Assembly (NCBI RefSeq): GCF_012769535.1
Contig: NZ_CP046565.1
Span: 1 to 64,000 of the forward strand
DNA: 64,000 nt
DNA from: Methylococcus geothermalis
GTDB lineage: Bacteria > Pseudomonadota > Gammaproteobacteria > Methylococcales > Methylococcaceae
Direction: 5' to 3'
Below are positions 1-8,392 of this stretch, piece after piece. The notes under the pieces were generated by a model, which saw nothing but the letters and a program-made list of their open reading frames with translations, did no database searches and had not been told where the DNA came from. Each line of letters opens with the position of its first letter. The stretch's first letter is position 1. Made by a program: the position numbers and the translations under genes.

Positions 1-865
1 TGCGCACATTGGCCGCCGTAGGCGCCATCGGTGTAGAGCTTCTTGAGTCCGGGCACTTTGGCGCAGGCCATGGCTACCACGGGTGCCGCGGCGTCGCGGT
101 CCTGCACGCTGGCGGCCGTCACCGTCACGGCCAGCAACAGCCCCAGGGTATCCACGACGAGATGGCGCTTGCGCCCTTTGACCTTCTGGCCCGCGTCGAA
201 GCCGGTGTCGCCCCCTGCGCCGTGCTGCGGGTGCTCTGTGCGTCGATGATGGCGGCGGTCGGCTCCGGGTTGCGACCAATGCGGTCGCGCCACTGCTGGC
301 GCAGCCGGTCGTGCATGCGCTCGAATAGGCCAGCGGCGGCCCAGCGGCTGAAAGACTTGTAGGTCGCCTGCCAGGGCGGGAACGACTTGGGCAGCAGTCG
401 CCACGCGCAGCCCGTGCGTAACACATAGCAGCAGGCGTTGACCACCTGACGGCGATCATGGCGCGGTGGCGTACCGCGCAGTCCGTCGCGCTCGAACAGG
501 TCGGCGACCAAGGCCCATTCGCCGTCGGTCAGGTCGGTGTTCATGCCGCTGGGGCCATCCGCTCGGCGATGGGCTGCCGTATAGCCGGTGCGCACCGGCC
601 CAGCGCTCCCCTGCACTACAGCCCGCTCGCCCACCCGCCGTAGCGGCTTCATGCGCTCTATGCCCGCCGCCCGCAACGCCTTGCGAACCGTGACCGTGCT
701 CACCTTGATGCCCGTGCGCCGAGCCAACTCCCGCGTCACCTCGTCCAGCGACGAGCGCGGCAGTTCGTGCGTGATCGCGCGCAGCACCTCCCCGTGCTCT
801 GCGTTCAGTAGCGGCTTGCGCCCAGGCACTCCCCGTCGCTCGGCTTGCCTTCTCCCCTTCATCAT
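1..865 (-). pseudogene. IS5-family transposase with N-terminal HTH, frameshifted, cut by window edge
   Basis: The first part, read leftward from 865, has a winged helix-turn-helix N-terminus (about 100 residues, IS630-like). It is followed by an IS5-type catalytic start (LTDGEWALVADLF, CCYVLRTGCAWRLLPKSFPP). The frame runs out at about 125 without the normal ending. The expected continuation (DTGFDAGQKVKGRKRH, then LYTDGAYGGQCA) lies in another frame from about 213 down to 1. The switch falls at a run of five C on the + strand (211-215), so it equals a -1 shift. It may be programmed, as in some IS5 subgroups, or a mutation. The HTH-plus-DDE layout is usual for one IS5 subgroup. The 3' end lies outside the window. 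Confidence 0.8.
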
Positions 866-1200
866 CCTCCATCACCCTTCCTCGTGCCCGGAATCAAAAT
901 ATATCGCACGGGATGATGTTTTCGTCTACACCCTCTAAGACAGATCAGGAAATATTGCCTTGACTTGGGCGATCATATTAGAGAACATTTCAAAACGGCA
1001 AGCTTCTTCGGGTTTCATATCATCAATGATGTTTATACTGGTGGTAATAAAGCCGCCCCGGGAAACACGATGATGGCCGCCTGGTCGCTGAGGGGCATGC
1101 AGCACGCCCCCGGGTGTAGGGCGCCGGGGAAAGATGCGGGCCAAACCGTGGGGCGTTTCCCTGCCTATATGCGCGTTCTGGTCTTAAAGGGTACAAAGAC
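866..1200. other. Intergenic stretch without recognised gene
   Basis: These 335 bases probably contain the unseen 5' terminal inverted repeat of the IS5-type element and the promoter of the secreted protein that follows. They are more AT-rich around 890-1040 than the rest of the window. A short leftward open frame (about 1144 to 935) has no family signature and no ribosome binding site I trust. An AAGGG lies nine bases before the start at 1201. Confidence 0.5.
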
Positions 1201-2517
1201 ATGAACAATTCATTTGCCATTCGTTTAGCGCTGTTGAGCGCGATTGGGTTTGCTTCTTCTGTACTACTGCCCAGGGTGGGCTTTGCGCAAGGCGCGTTAC
1301 TTCCTGGCACTGAAGTCCCCCTTCCGGACTGTGCGGGATGGATGCGACATGCTGAGCAGGCTGTAACGCTAGATTCGAATGCGGCGTATCTTTACGTTGA
1401 AGGGCTTCCCACTCATCCAGCGGGGGGGCACTTCCGATTCCGTTATGAGTTTCCGCGCGCGCGCCACATTTCTTGGCAAAACTATGATTTGGCCGGTCGT
1501 TGGACGGCATTGCTGGCCGACACCGAGATCGTTCCCGATGTAGGCTCGGTGAACCCTTTCCGACCTGATGTCCCTTATGCTTCCGGACAAGTTTCCTACA
1601 CCATCGACGTGCTGGACGTACCGCCGGCCGAGCGCCCGCTGTCCGGATCAACGAACATTCTCTACGGCGGGTACATGCCCGACGGCACCCCGATTGATTA
1701 CAATAGCGTGCTCTATCGCATCTATGTACCGGATCCAGGCACTGATGTGCTGGGGGGCGTTCCGTGGCCCCAATTTTTCTTCGTTGTCGATGATCCTGCC
1801 CAAACCAGCTTGGAAACCATTGATAACATGTGCAACAGCATGAAGCGCTTACAGAAGGTGGAGAGTCGGCGCGCGGTTCTTCTGACCGATCGTTTGTTGA
1901 AACCTTCCGCCAAGGTAGCGAAGCTGCGCCCAGTGAACGCCGGAGACACTGACGCGGTGGTTTACGAGGCCACCTCACCTGGCCAGGAATCCAATGCCAT
2001 CGGTCGGGAGGGGGGCAGCGGTTACTATATCAATGTCCAGACGGGGTACGTGGCGATGTCATTGACCCCGGCTTCGGGCATCGTGATCGCCGCGAAGTTT
2101 CGTTCTCCAACGGTCCCTGATACTGAGGCTGGGCAAGAGATCTCCGGAAGTGAGGATCTACGCTACTGGTCGATTTGTATGCAACAAAAGAGCGTACTTC
2201 TATTCACTACCAGCTGTTTGCATGATACCCAGATAAAAATCGACGACGATGGCTATGTCCGGATGGCATTCTCCTACCCGGAAGACAAACCGGTCATCGG
2301 CGGACAACCCTACGGCAACTGGTTGGCCTTGACGGACATTCAACCAATCGCAATTTTACGTCAGACCCAGCCGAGGTCAGACTTTTCGGAGTCCCTTTTC
2401 TACTACACCGGGGCACGCGATGATACAAGCGCAATTGCTGCGCACATGGGAGACTACTTCCCGGTGGTCAAGTCTTGTTCCAAAGTGGAGTTCGAGTCAA
2501 ACCGCTGCGGACTTTAA
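1201..2517 (+). CDS. Secreted protein of unknown function
   Basis: The 438-residue product starts with a typical signal peptide (hydrophobic residues 8-28, probable cleavage after FAQ), so it should be exported. The mature part is rich in aromatic residues and beta-type segments, with several Cys (for example in CAGWMRH, NMCNSMK, SICMQQK, TSCLHD, KSCSK, SNRCGL) that could form disulfides in the periplasm. A middle stretch (FRFRYEFPRARHISWQNYD ... PDVGSVNPFRPD) weakly recalls DUF1254/DUF1214-type proteins; this is only an impression. It lies upstream of a secreted subtilisin on the same strand, separated by about 215 bases, so the two need not be one operon. No catalytic motif was recognised. 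Confidence 0.75.
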   Translation: MNNSFAIRLALLSAIGFASSVLLPRVGFAQGALLPGTEVPLPDCAGWMRHAEQAVTLDSNAAYLYVEGLPTHPAGGHFRFRYEFPRARHISWQNYDLAGRWTALLADTEIVPDVGSVNPFRPDVPYASGQVSYTIDVLDVPPAERPLSGSTNILYGGYMPDGTPIDYNSVLYRIYVPDPGTDVLGGVPWPQFFFVVDDPAQTSLETIDNMCNSMKRLQKVESRRAVLLTDRLLKPSAKVAKLRPVNAGDTDAVVYEATSPGQESNAIGREGGSGYYINVQTGYVAMSLTPASGIVIAAKFRSPTVPDTEAGQEISGSEDLRYWSICMQQKSVLLFTTSCLHDTQIKIDDDGYVRMAFSYPEDKPVIGGQPYGNWLALTDIQPIAILRQTQPRSDFSESLFYYTGARDDTSAIAAHMGDYFPVVKSCSKVEFESNRCGL

Positions 2518-2735
2518 ATGCGGAGATAGAAATGGCGGACCTGACGCCGAATTTTGTCCAACCCGAAGCAATAAGGGGAGGCACGGTATGTATCTCCGGT
2601 AGTTTCACAGTCACTTGTACTTACTATTAACCCGGCCATGAAATATCGTACGAATCATGCGGCATATTTGCATTACTTTGTTGAAGCTTAGTATGTTGCT
2701 TGGTTAATAACGCTCATTGAGCGAGTGGGGTGGTC

Positions 2736-4178
2736 ATGAACGCTGTTTTATCAAAATTACTTGGCGGCATCACGGTGGCATTTTTCAGTGTGGGGTCGCA
2801 TTCGGCGGAAGCGCCGGCGTGGAGACCAACAACGCTCGCCGCAGCGATTTCTCTGAAAAATTACGCTCGGCCGGAAGCCGCAGACTTTGTCGACGGAGAG
2901 ATCCTTGTAAGGCTGAAAGAGGGTCAAACCCTGGACGACGGTTTTTTGTGGAAATGGGGTTTGTACCGTACTGACAGAGTAACCTCCGGCGGGGATGTCA
3001 TTTATCGCCGCACAGATTTTGTCCCAAAGGGCATGCCTTTAAAGCAGGTAGTCGAACACCGGCAGCGATTGCTGAAAGTGATACAGCGATTGCAAGCTCA
3101 TCCCGCGGTCGAATATGCGCAGCCGAATTGGATCCTGCATCCCGTCCAAATGCCCGATGATCCAGACTATAAATCGCAGTGGCATTATTTCGACAATGGC
3201 GCGGATGCAGGCGAGGCATCCGGAGGCATCAACTTGCCGAAAGCTTGGGCGTCAAATGTAGGTCACCCCTCGGTCGTGGTGGCTGTGATCGATACCGGCT
3301 TGGTAGCGATACACGAAGACATCAGTAGGGTGAATGTGGCCGATGGCTACGACTTCATCAGTGACCCCGCTAGGGCTGCCGACGGCGATGGCCGCGACCC
3401 GGATGAGACCGATCCCGGCGACGGAGAGGCGGAAGATCAGCACTCCTGGCATGGAACCCACGTGGCAGGGACGGTCGGCGTGGTTGATTCAAATAATGGC
3501 TTGGGCGTGGCGGGGGTAAATTGGCATACAAAGGTGCAATCCGTACGGGTGCTTGGCAAGGGAGGCGGGACCACCTCCGACATCGTAGATGCCATCCGCT
3601 GGGCGGCGGGGCTGCCAGTTCCTGGTGTTCCGGACAACCCAACCCCCGCCCAGGTCGTCAATATGAGCCTTGGGGGGTTACGTCCTTGTCTCCTAGATCC
3701 AGCCGAACAGAGCGCCATCAACGATGCAGTCGCCCAGGGAGTCACCGTAGTTGTTTCCGCTGGTAACGAAGCTTTAAATGCTGCTTTCTTCACCCCCGCG
3801 AGCTGTAAGAACGTAATTACTGTGGCAGCGAGTGATTTTCGGGGGCATTTGGTCTCGCGTTACTCGAACTACGGAAGGACCATAGAGATTATGGCACCCG
3901 GGGGCGATTTAGAGCGCGATGACAATGGGGACGGTAATCCCGACGGTGTGCTCAGTACAACAGGTAGGGGATATGAGTATTACAACGGCACCTCTATGGC
4001 AGCACCTCACGTTGCCGGTGTAGTGGGTTTGTTGCAATCGGCTCGGATTCAGGCGGGACTTTCGCTCTTGACACCACAGCAGGTGCTCCAGAAAATTCAA
4101 GAAAATGCCATTTCGCGAACGACAGAACAATGTCCGCGGCCCTGCGGCGCAGGGTTGTTGAATGCCGCCATAGAATAG
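2736..4178 (+). CDS. Secreted subtilisin-like serine protease (peptidase S8)
   Basis: This 480-residue serine endopeptidase carries the S8 catalytic triad in order: Asp186 in VAVIDTG, His239 in HGTHVAGTVG and Ser420 in GTSMAAPHVAG. An N-terminal signal segment (about residues 5-24) is followed by an inhibitor-like propeptide (about 45-130; FVDGEILVRLKEG, VEYAQPNW). It is therefore probably secreted as a zymogen and matures by self-cleavage. The C-terminus (GAGLLNAAIE) is the normal end of the catalytic domain, so the protein looks intact. I chose ATG at 2736 because a GTGGGG lies just upstream; a GTG six bases earlier is also in frame. A decayed transposase follows within 20 bases. Confidence 0.92.
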   Translation: MNAVLSKLLGGITVAFFSVGSHSAEAPAWRPTTLAAAISLKNYARPEAADFVDGEILVRLKEGQTLDDGFLWKWGLYRTDRVTSGGDVIYRRTDFVPKGMPLKQVVEHRQRLLKVIQRLQAHPAVEYAQPNWILHPVQMPDDPDYKSQWHYFDNGADAGEASGGINLPKAWASNVGHPSVVVAVIDTGLVAIHEDISRVNVADGYDFISDPARAADGDGRDPDETDPGDGEAEDQHSWHGTHVAGTVGVVDSNNGLGVAGVNWHTKVQSVRVLGKGGGTTSDIVDAIRWAAGLPVPGVPDNPTPAQVVNMSLGGLRPCLLDPAEQSAINDAVAQGVTVVVSAGNEALNAAFFTPASCKNVITVAASDFRGHLVSRYSNYGRTIEIMAPGGDLERDDNGDGNPDGVLSTTGRGYEYYNGTSMAAPHVAGVVGLLQSARIQAGLSLLTPQQVLQKIQENAISRTTEQCPRPCGAGLLNAAIE

Positions 4179-4197
4179 AGTTGCTTCCGTTGATACA

Positions 4198-4946
4198 ACT
4201 TGTATTACCTGAAAGCTTATCCCACGTTTGATGTGCTGGGTTATCTGTTTGACATGGATGGCGGTAATGCCAACGGCGATGTCCATACGCTCTCCGCTGT
4301 GCTCAAGCGCGCCCTCGCCGACTTGGGCGTGTCGCCAGCCCGAACGCTGAATGCCGTTGAAGAGCTGGAAGAGCTGGACGATCTGCTTGATCATCAAGGT
4401 GTTGCGATCATCGACGGCGTCGAGCGCGAGTGTGTCAGGCCGCAGGATGGTGAGCGACAAAAAATCCACTACAGCGGCAAAAAAAAGACATACGGTGAAA
4501 AACATCGTGATTTCAACGCATCATAAAAAGAAAAAGATCGTATTTCTGGGGCCCACAGAACCCGGATGCGAGCACGATTATCCCTTGTTGAAAGCGGTGC
4601 TTAACCCGGAACAGGACTGGTTCAAAAATACCCATGTCTTGGTTGATCTTGGATTCTTGGGTATTCGTAAGGATTACCGCAGTTCCCAGCATATCCATAT
4701 ACCCCAAAAAAACCTAGAAAGTCCAAATCGAATCCCTGTCCGCGACTGACCGATACCCAGAAGATCGAAAATAGACGATGGTCCAGCAAGCGTGTTCGAG
4801 TGGAGCACGCGATCGGTGGCATGAAATTCTTTCATTGCCTAGGTATTCGTTTCAGAAACTATATAGATAGCTTTAGAGATACTGTCATTTGCTTGGCGGC
4901 GGGGTCTTTGGAAGGCAAGGCTTCCTTGCTAATCAATAAGTTATGA
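4198..4946 (+). pseudogene. Decayed IS5/ISL2-like DDE transposase, two frameshifts
   Basis: Three successive reading frames together resemble one DDE transposase (DDE_Tnp_4 type). The first (from about 4200) includes YPTFDVLGYLF and IDGVERECVRPQDGERQK. The second includes KKRHTVKNIVIST, PTEPGCEHDYPLLK and LVDLGFLGI. The third includes RVEHAIGGMKFFHCLGIRFRN and stops at 4944-4946. The frame changes sit in A-runs at 4479-4486 (+1) and about 4705-4711 (-1). The N-terminal helix-turn-helix part, roughly 70 residues, is missing. The sequence is AT-richer than its surroundings. The gene cannot make a full transposase unless both A-runs are sequencing or slippage events. Confidence 0.82.
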
Positions 4947-4961
4947 TCGGCAATAACTCTA

Positions 4962-5337
4962 TTGAAATACCGCCCCGAATACCCGCTGCGGCCCTTTGCC
5001 GACCTGGCGGCGGCCAGGCAGTGGGTAATGGGCTTGGTTCGCTGGTACAACCACGAACATCGCCACAGCGCCATCCGCTTCGTCACCCCGGCACAGCGCC
5101 ATGCCGGCCACGACACGGCGCTGCTGGATCAACGCAAGGCCGTCTACGAGGCCGCCCGAGCCCGGCATCCTCAGCGTTGGCGGGGACCCACCCGGAATTG
5201 GCAACGGATCCAGGTGGTTCATTTGAATCCGGATCAGACTGATGCGAAAGCAGGCGATCCAAGAGAGGGGAAAACCGAGGCCAAAAAAGCCGCTTGAGAT
5301 TTAACCACCGAGGCGACAACTACCTTGACAATTTCCG
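4962..5337 (+). mobile_element. 3' fragment of an IS3-family element
   Basis: These 376 bases match 14234-14609 with almost no differences (one seen: His in place of Gln in the encoded tail). They encode the last about 110 residues of an IS3 transposase (LVRWYNHEHRHSAIRFVTP) plus the IS right end, ending in GACAATTTCCG. Identity stops sharply at both sides. Position 4962 abuts the decayed transposase, and 5337 is the true IS end. The fragment has no start and is a dead remnant. Confidence 0.9.
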
Positions 5338-5438
5338 CGTCGGGGGCAATGGGTCACATTTAAAACACGGCGTCCGGCCTCCCGAACTAGGCTTTGGGTC
5401 AAACGTTCCTTAACCATCGAAGCGCATTTTGAAACGAT

Positions 5439-6614
5439 ATGAGTACTGAGGCATCCAAAAAATTCAACAAACCCGCTTGGTTGACGCCGAAAATATGGCT
5501 TGGGGCCAATTTCCCAGCCTGGATCCGAATGCTCATTCAAAATCGTTTTGCGATCGGGCCGCGCGGACTACCCCCAATATTTTTTGTAACATTCGCGTCA
5601 CTCCTCCATACGGTTCTTGCTGGTGTGCAGGAACTCCTCTGGGGAAGGCGTGTAAGGAACGTGGAAATCCGGCAAGGCCCCATTTTCATTATCGGACACT
5701 GGCGGTCGGGGACCACGCTGCTTCACGAGATGCTCGCGCTGGATGATCGCTTCACCTTTCCCAATACCTATGAATGTTTCAACCCGAACCATTTCCTTCT
5801 CACAGAGTGGGTCGATACCCGTGTGCTGGGATTTCTATTTGGACTTTTGTTACCTAAACGACGTCCGTTCGACAACATGGCGATGGACTGGGAGCAGCCC
5901 CAGGAGGACGAATTTGCTCTATGTAATCTGGGCCTGCCTTCGCCTTACCAAAAAATCGCTTTTCCCAATCGGGATCCCTACCCGGAGTATTTCGACCTGG
6001 AGCTATTGCCATCCGAGGCACGGGAACGATGGACGAGATATCTCGTGACCTTCTTGAAACAGATCACGTTACTACGGCCCAAGCCCATTATTCTAAAGTC
6101 GCCTACCCATACTTACCGAGTCAAACTTCTGAGTGAAATTTTTCCACAAGCGCAGTTTATCCATATCATACGCAATCCTTACATTGTATATGCCTCGACG
6201 GTGCATATGTGGAAGACGATCTACGAGGCGCAAGGTCTGCACCGACCCCGACTGGAGGGGCTCGACGAATATGTATTTACAAACTTTATGCACCTGCATC
6301 AGGCACTCGATAATGCACGCAGGCAACTGGACTCGAGGCGCTTCCACGAACTTCGTTACGAGGATCTCGTCAATCGCCCCATTCATGAGATGCGACGGCT
6401 ATATGATTGCCTTCAACTGGGCGACTTTGAACAGGTCCTCCCCAAATTGGAACAGCATGTCGCGCAGAACACCGGTTATCAAACTAACCGCTATGAAATG
6501 AATCCCGAGCTGCGGGAATCCATCCGGCGCCGTTGGGGCGAGGTCATCAAGCGTTACGGCTACGCGGAAGAGGAAACGAGGCTGGCAGTCGGGGGAGAGC
6601 TAAGGAACCTCTGA
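5439..6614 (+). CDS. Sulfotransferase family protein, C-terminus altered by IS insertion
   Basis: A PAPS-dependent sulfotransferase is inferred from the 5'-phosphosulfate loop GHWRSGTTLLHEML (residues 86-99), the 3'-phosphate site HIIRNPYIVYAST (about 242-254) and the helix ELRYEDLV typical of the Sulfotransfer_3 group. The acceptor is unknown. The C-terminus ends GGELRNL, but IS5 copy A begins at 6604. The last codons and the TGA stop at 6612-6614 are therefore IS DNA, and the natural end has been replaced. The catalytic core is complete at about 388 native residues, so activity is possible. The N-terminal region has a hydrophobic stretch (about 45-62) that may attach it to the membrane. Confidence 0.88.
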   Translation: MSTEASKKFNKPAWLTPKIWLGANFPAWIRMLIQNRFAIGPRGLPPIFFVTFASLLHTVLAGVQELLWGRRVRNVEIRQGPIFIIGHWRSGTTLLHEMLALDDRFTFPNTYECFNPNHFLLTEWVDTRVLGFLFGLLLPKRRPFDNMAMDWEQPQEDEFALCNLGLPSPYQKIAFPNRDPYPEYFDLELLPSEARERWTRYLVTFLKQITLLRPKPIILKSPTHTYRVKLLSEIFPQAQFIHIIRNPYIVYASTVHMWKTIYEAQGLHRPRLEGLDEYVFTNFMHLHQALDNARRQLDSRRFHELRYEDLVNRPIHEMRRLYDCLQLGDFEQVLPKLEQHVAQNTGYQTNRYEMNPELRESIRRRWGEVIKRYGYAEEETRLAVGGELRNL

Positions 6615-7778
6615 ACAAACCCGATTTGGCCGGTAAAAGCACATCCCGCTGATGATCAGGCTTTGAAAAAAGGGTAAATGGCACCGAAATGCCTTGCTTA
6701 CCGTGGCGATCCCCCCCCCCGGATGCGCCCGTCGGGGCGGATGCCGGGCGCACCTCGCCCGTCAGGTCATCAATGCGTACCGCTTCAGGTAGAGATTGGT
6801 CAACCCTATCAGGGTAAACACCTGGGCGGCGTTCTTAGCCAGACCCCGGTAGCGCGTCTTGGTGTAGCCGAACTGCCGCTTCATCACCCGAAAAAGGTGC
6901 TCGACTCGGCTGCGGATCGACGACATTCGCCGATTGCGGCGTTTCTGTGCCGACCCCAAGCGCCGTTTCGGACGGGCTTTCAAGGCGACGCCCCACACGA
7001 CCCCGGCCTGCCGCGCCGCGCGCTTATAGGTGTCGTTGACGTAGCCGGCATCGCCGAGGATCAGCCGGTCGTCCTCGCGCAGCAGGTTCGGCAACTGGCT
7101 GATGTCGGCGGCATGGGCCGGTGTCACCGAGACCGTGTGGGCGACGCCGGTGTGAACGTCCGCTCCCACGTGCACCTTCATGCCGAAGAACCACTGATGG
7201 CCCTTCTTGGTCTGGTGCATCTCGGGGTCGCGGGTCTTGGCTTTGTTCTTCGTCGATGGCGCGGCATGGATGATCGTCGCATCCACCATCGCGCCCCCCT
7301 TGAGCAGCAACCCTCGCGCTTCCAACACGTCATTGATGGCGTTCATCAACTTCGCCGTCAGCTCGTGACGTTCCAGCAGGCGCCGGAAGTTGAGGATCGT
7401 GGTTTCATCCGGCAGCGCGTCATCGGCCAACTCCAGACCCGCAAAGCGCCGCATCGATTCGATCTCGTACAGGGCATCTTCCAGGCCCGGGTCGGACAAG
7501 GCATACCCTTGCTGGAGGAAGTAAAGCCTGAGCATCGTCGCCAACGGGTACGGTTGACGACCGCGCCAACCCGCTTTCGGGTCATGCGGTTCGATCACCG
7601 CCAGCAACTCCGGCCACGGCACCGCCTGCTCCATCTCGGCCAGAAACTTCTCACGCCGAGTCTGCTTCTTCTTCCGGTCAAACGCCAAGGAGGCAAAGGT
7701 GGTCTGTTTCATGAGGGCACCGCGTTCATGGGTTCTGGGCAGGCATTAGCTTACCAGCAGGGTTTGTTCAGAAGTTCC
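6604..7778 (-). mobile_element. IS5-family element, copy A
   Basis: The element is bounded by terminal repeats starting GGAACCTCTGAACAAACCC on the left and ending GGGTTTGTTCAGAAGTTCC on the right, with one mismatch to copy B in the right repeat. It is 1175 bp, two bases longer than copy B because of a ten-C run at 6711-6720 (eight in copy B). The flanks are CTAA on the left and CTAG on the right, which fit IS5 target sites (YTAR) but are not identical, so it no longer has a perfect target duplication. Confidence 0.9.
6762..7712 (-). CDS. IS5-family transposase (copy A)
   Basis: This 316-residue DDE transposase has the IS5 layout. It has an N-terminal DUF772-like part (YPLATMLRLYFLQQGYALSDP, DETTILNFRRLLE), a first Asp in MVDATIIHA, a second Asp in LILGDAGYVND, and an RSRVEHLFRVMKRQFG block with the catalytic Glu. 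It differs from copy B at about ten residues, for example EQAV/ERAV, HDPKAGW/HYPKAGR and QQGY/QQWY. The frame is intact from the ATG at 7712, so the enzyme may be active and could act on both copies. Confidence 0.93.
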   Translation of the reverse strand: MKQTTFASLAFDRKKKQTRREKFLAEMEQAVPWPELLAVIEPHDPKAGWRGRQPYPLATMLRLYFLQQGYALSDPGLEDALYEIESMRRFAGLELADDALPDETTILNFRRLLERHELTAKLMNAINDVLEARGLLLKGGAMVDATIIHAAPSTKNKAKTRDPEMHQTKKGHQWFFGMKVHVGADVHTGVAHTVSVTPAHAADISQLPNLLREDDRLILGDAGYVNDTYKRAARQAGVVWGVALKARPKRRLGSAQKRRNRRMSSIRSRVEHLFRVMKRQFGYTKTRYRGLAKNAAQVFTLIGLTNLYLKRYALMT

Positions 7779-7782
7779 CTAG

Positions 7783-7985
7783 CTGTCAGGTCCAGGCTGA
7801 TTGCGCGGTGGTTTATTAACCAGGCAATCAAATATCCTGAAATGCTGCATATTGGACAGCCGAATGATTGAAGTAAGCCATCACCCGTTCTGGTGTTTTT
7901 CTGAGGAATTCCATGAATCGGTTCGCCTTTTGAAGCAACATTTTTTTGCTGGTGGCTCGGTCAGAGGATCGCAGTTCGGAGAGCC
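7783..7985. other. Non-IS islet between IS5 copy A and an IS3 element
   Basis: About 200 AT-rich bases of non-IS DNA. On the minus strand an open frame encodes KANRFMEFLRKTPERVMAY and ends at a TGA near 7837. It looks like a real codon pattern, but I do not recognise the family. It is probably the 3' piece of a host gene broken by the insertions. Confidence 0.4.
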
Positions 7986-8090
7986 GGCCCCGGAAAATAG
8001 GACAGCCGCTTAGGTGAGGTTTCTGTTCTAATCACCGGCCCTAGGAAGGGCATCACCGGCCCTGGGAAGGGCTGAAATCGGAGAACAGAG

Positions 8091-8351
8091 ATGAAGAGAA
8101 AGAGAAGAAATCACTCGGCGGCCTTTAAGGCCAAGGTGGCCCTGGCAGCGCTCAAAGGCGATAAGACGTTGGCGGAGTTAGCGGAACAGTTTGAAGTTCA
8201 CGTCAACCAGATCACGCAGTGGAAGAGCCAGTTGCAGGAGCGGGCGAGCGACGTGTTCGCCACAGCCGCGGAACGCAGTGAGTCGAGCGGGCCAGACGTG
8301 AAGGAACTCCACGCCAAGATCGGGCAGTTGGCGATGGCGAATGATTTTTGA
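8091..8351 (+). CDS. IS3-family transposase OrfA (copy C1)
   Basis: The 86-residue product has a helix-turn-helix (FKAKVALAALKGDKTLAELA) and the start of a leucine-zipper-like helix (KELHAKIGQLAMANDF). In related elements the helix continues about 15 residues to ..ALGRVGDASAKR. Here TGA follows NDF, although the remaining codons (AALGRVGDASAKR) are still readable in the same frame after the stop. The identical stop is in copy C2. It is either an inherited nonsense mutation or part of a translational switch at the preceding T-run. Confidence 0.85.
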   Translation: MKRKRRNHSAAFKAKVALAALKGDKTLAELAEQFEVHVNQITQWKSQLQERASDVFATAAERSESSGPDVKELHAKIGQLAMANDF

Positions 8352-8392
8352 GTCGCCGCGCTCGGTCGCGTCGGCGATGCGAGCGCAAAACG

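Noticed and set aside
935-1144. Short leftward open frame after the IS5-type transposase
   Set aside because: Base use changes in the middle, there is no ribosome binding site, and no similarity is recognised.
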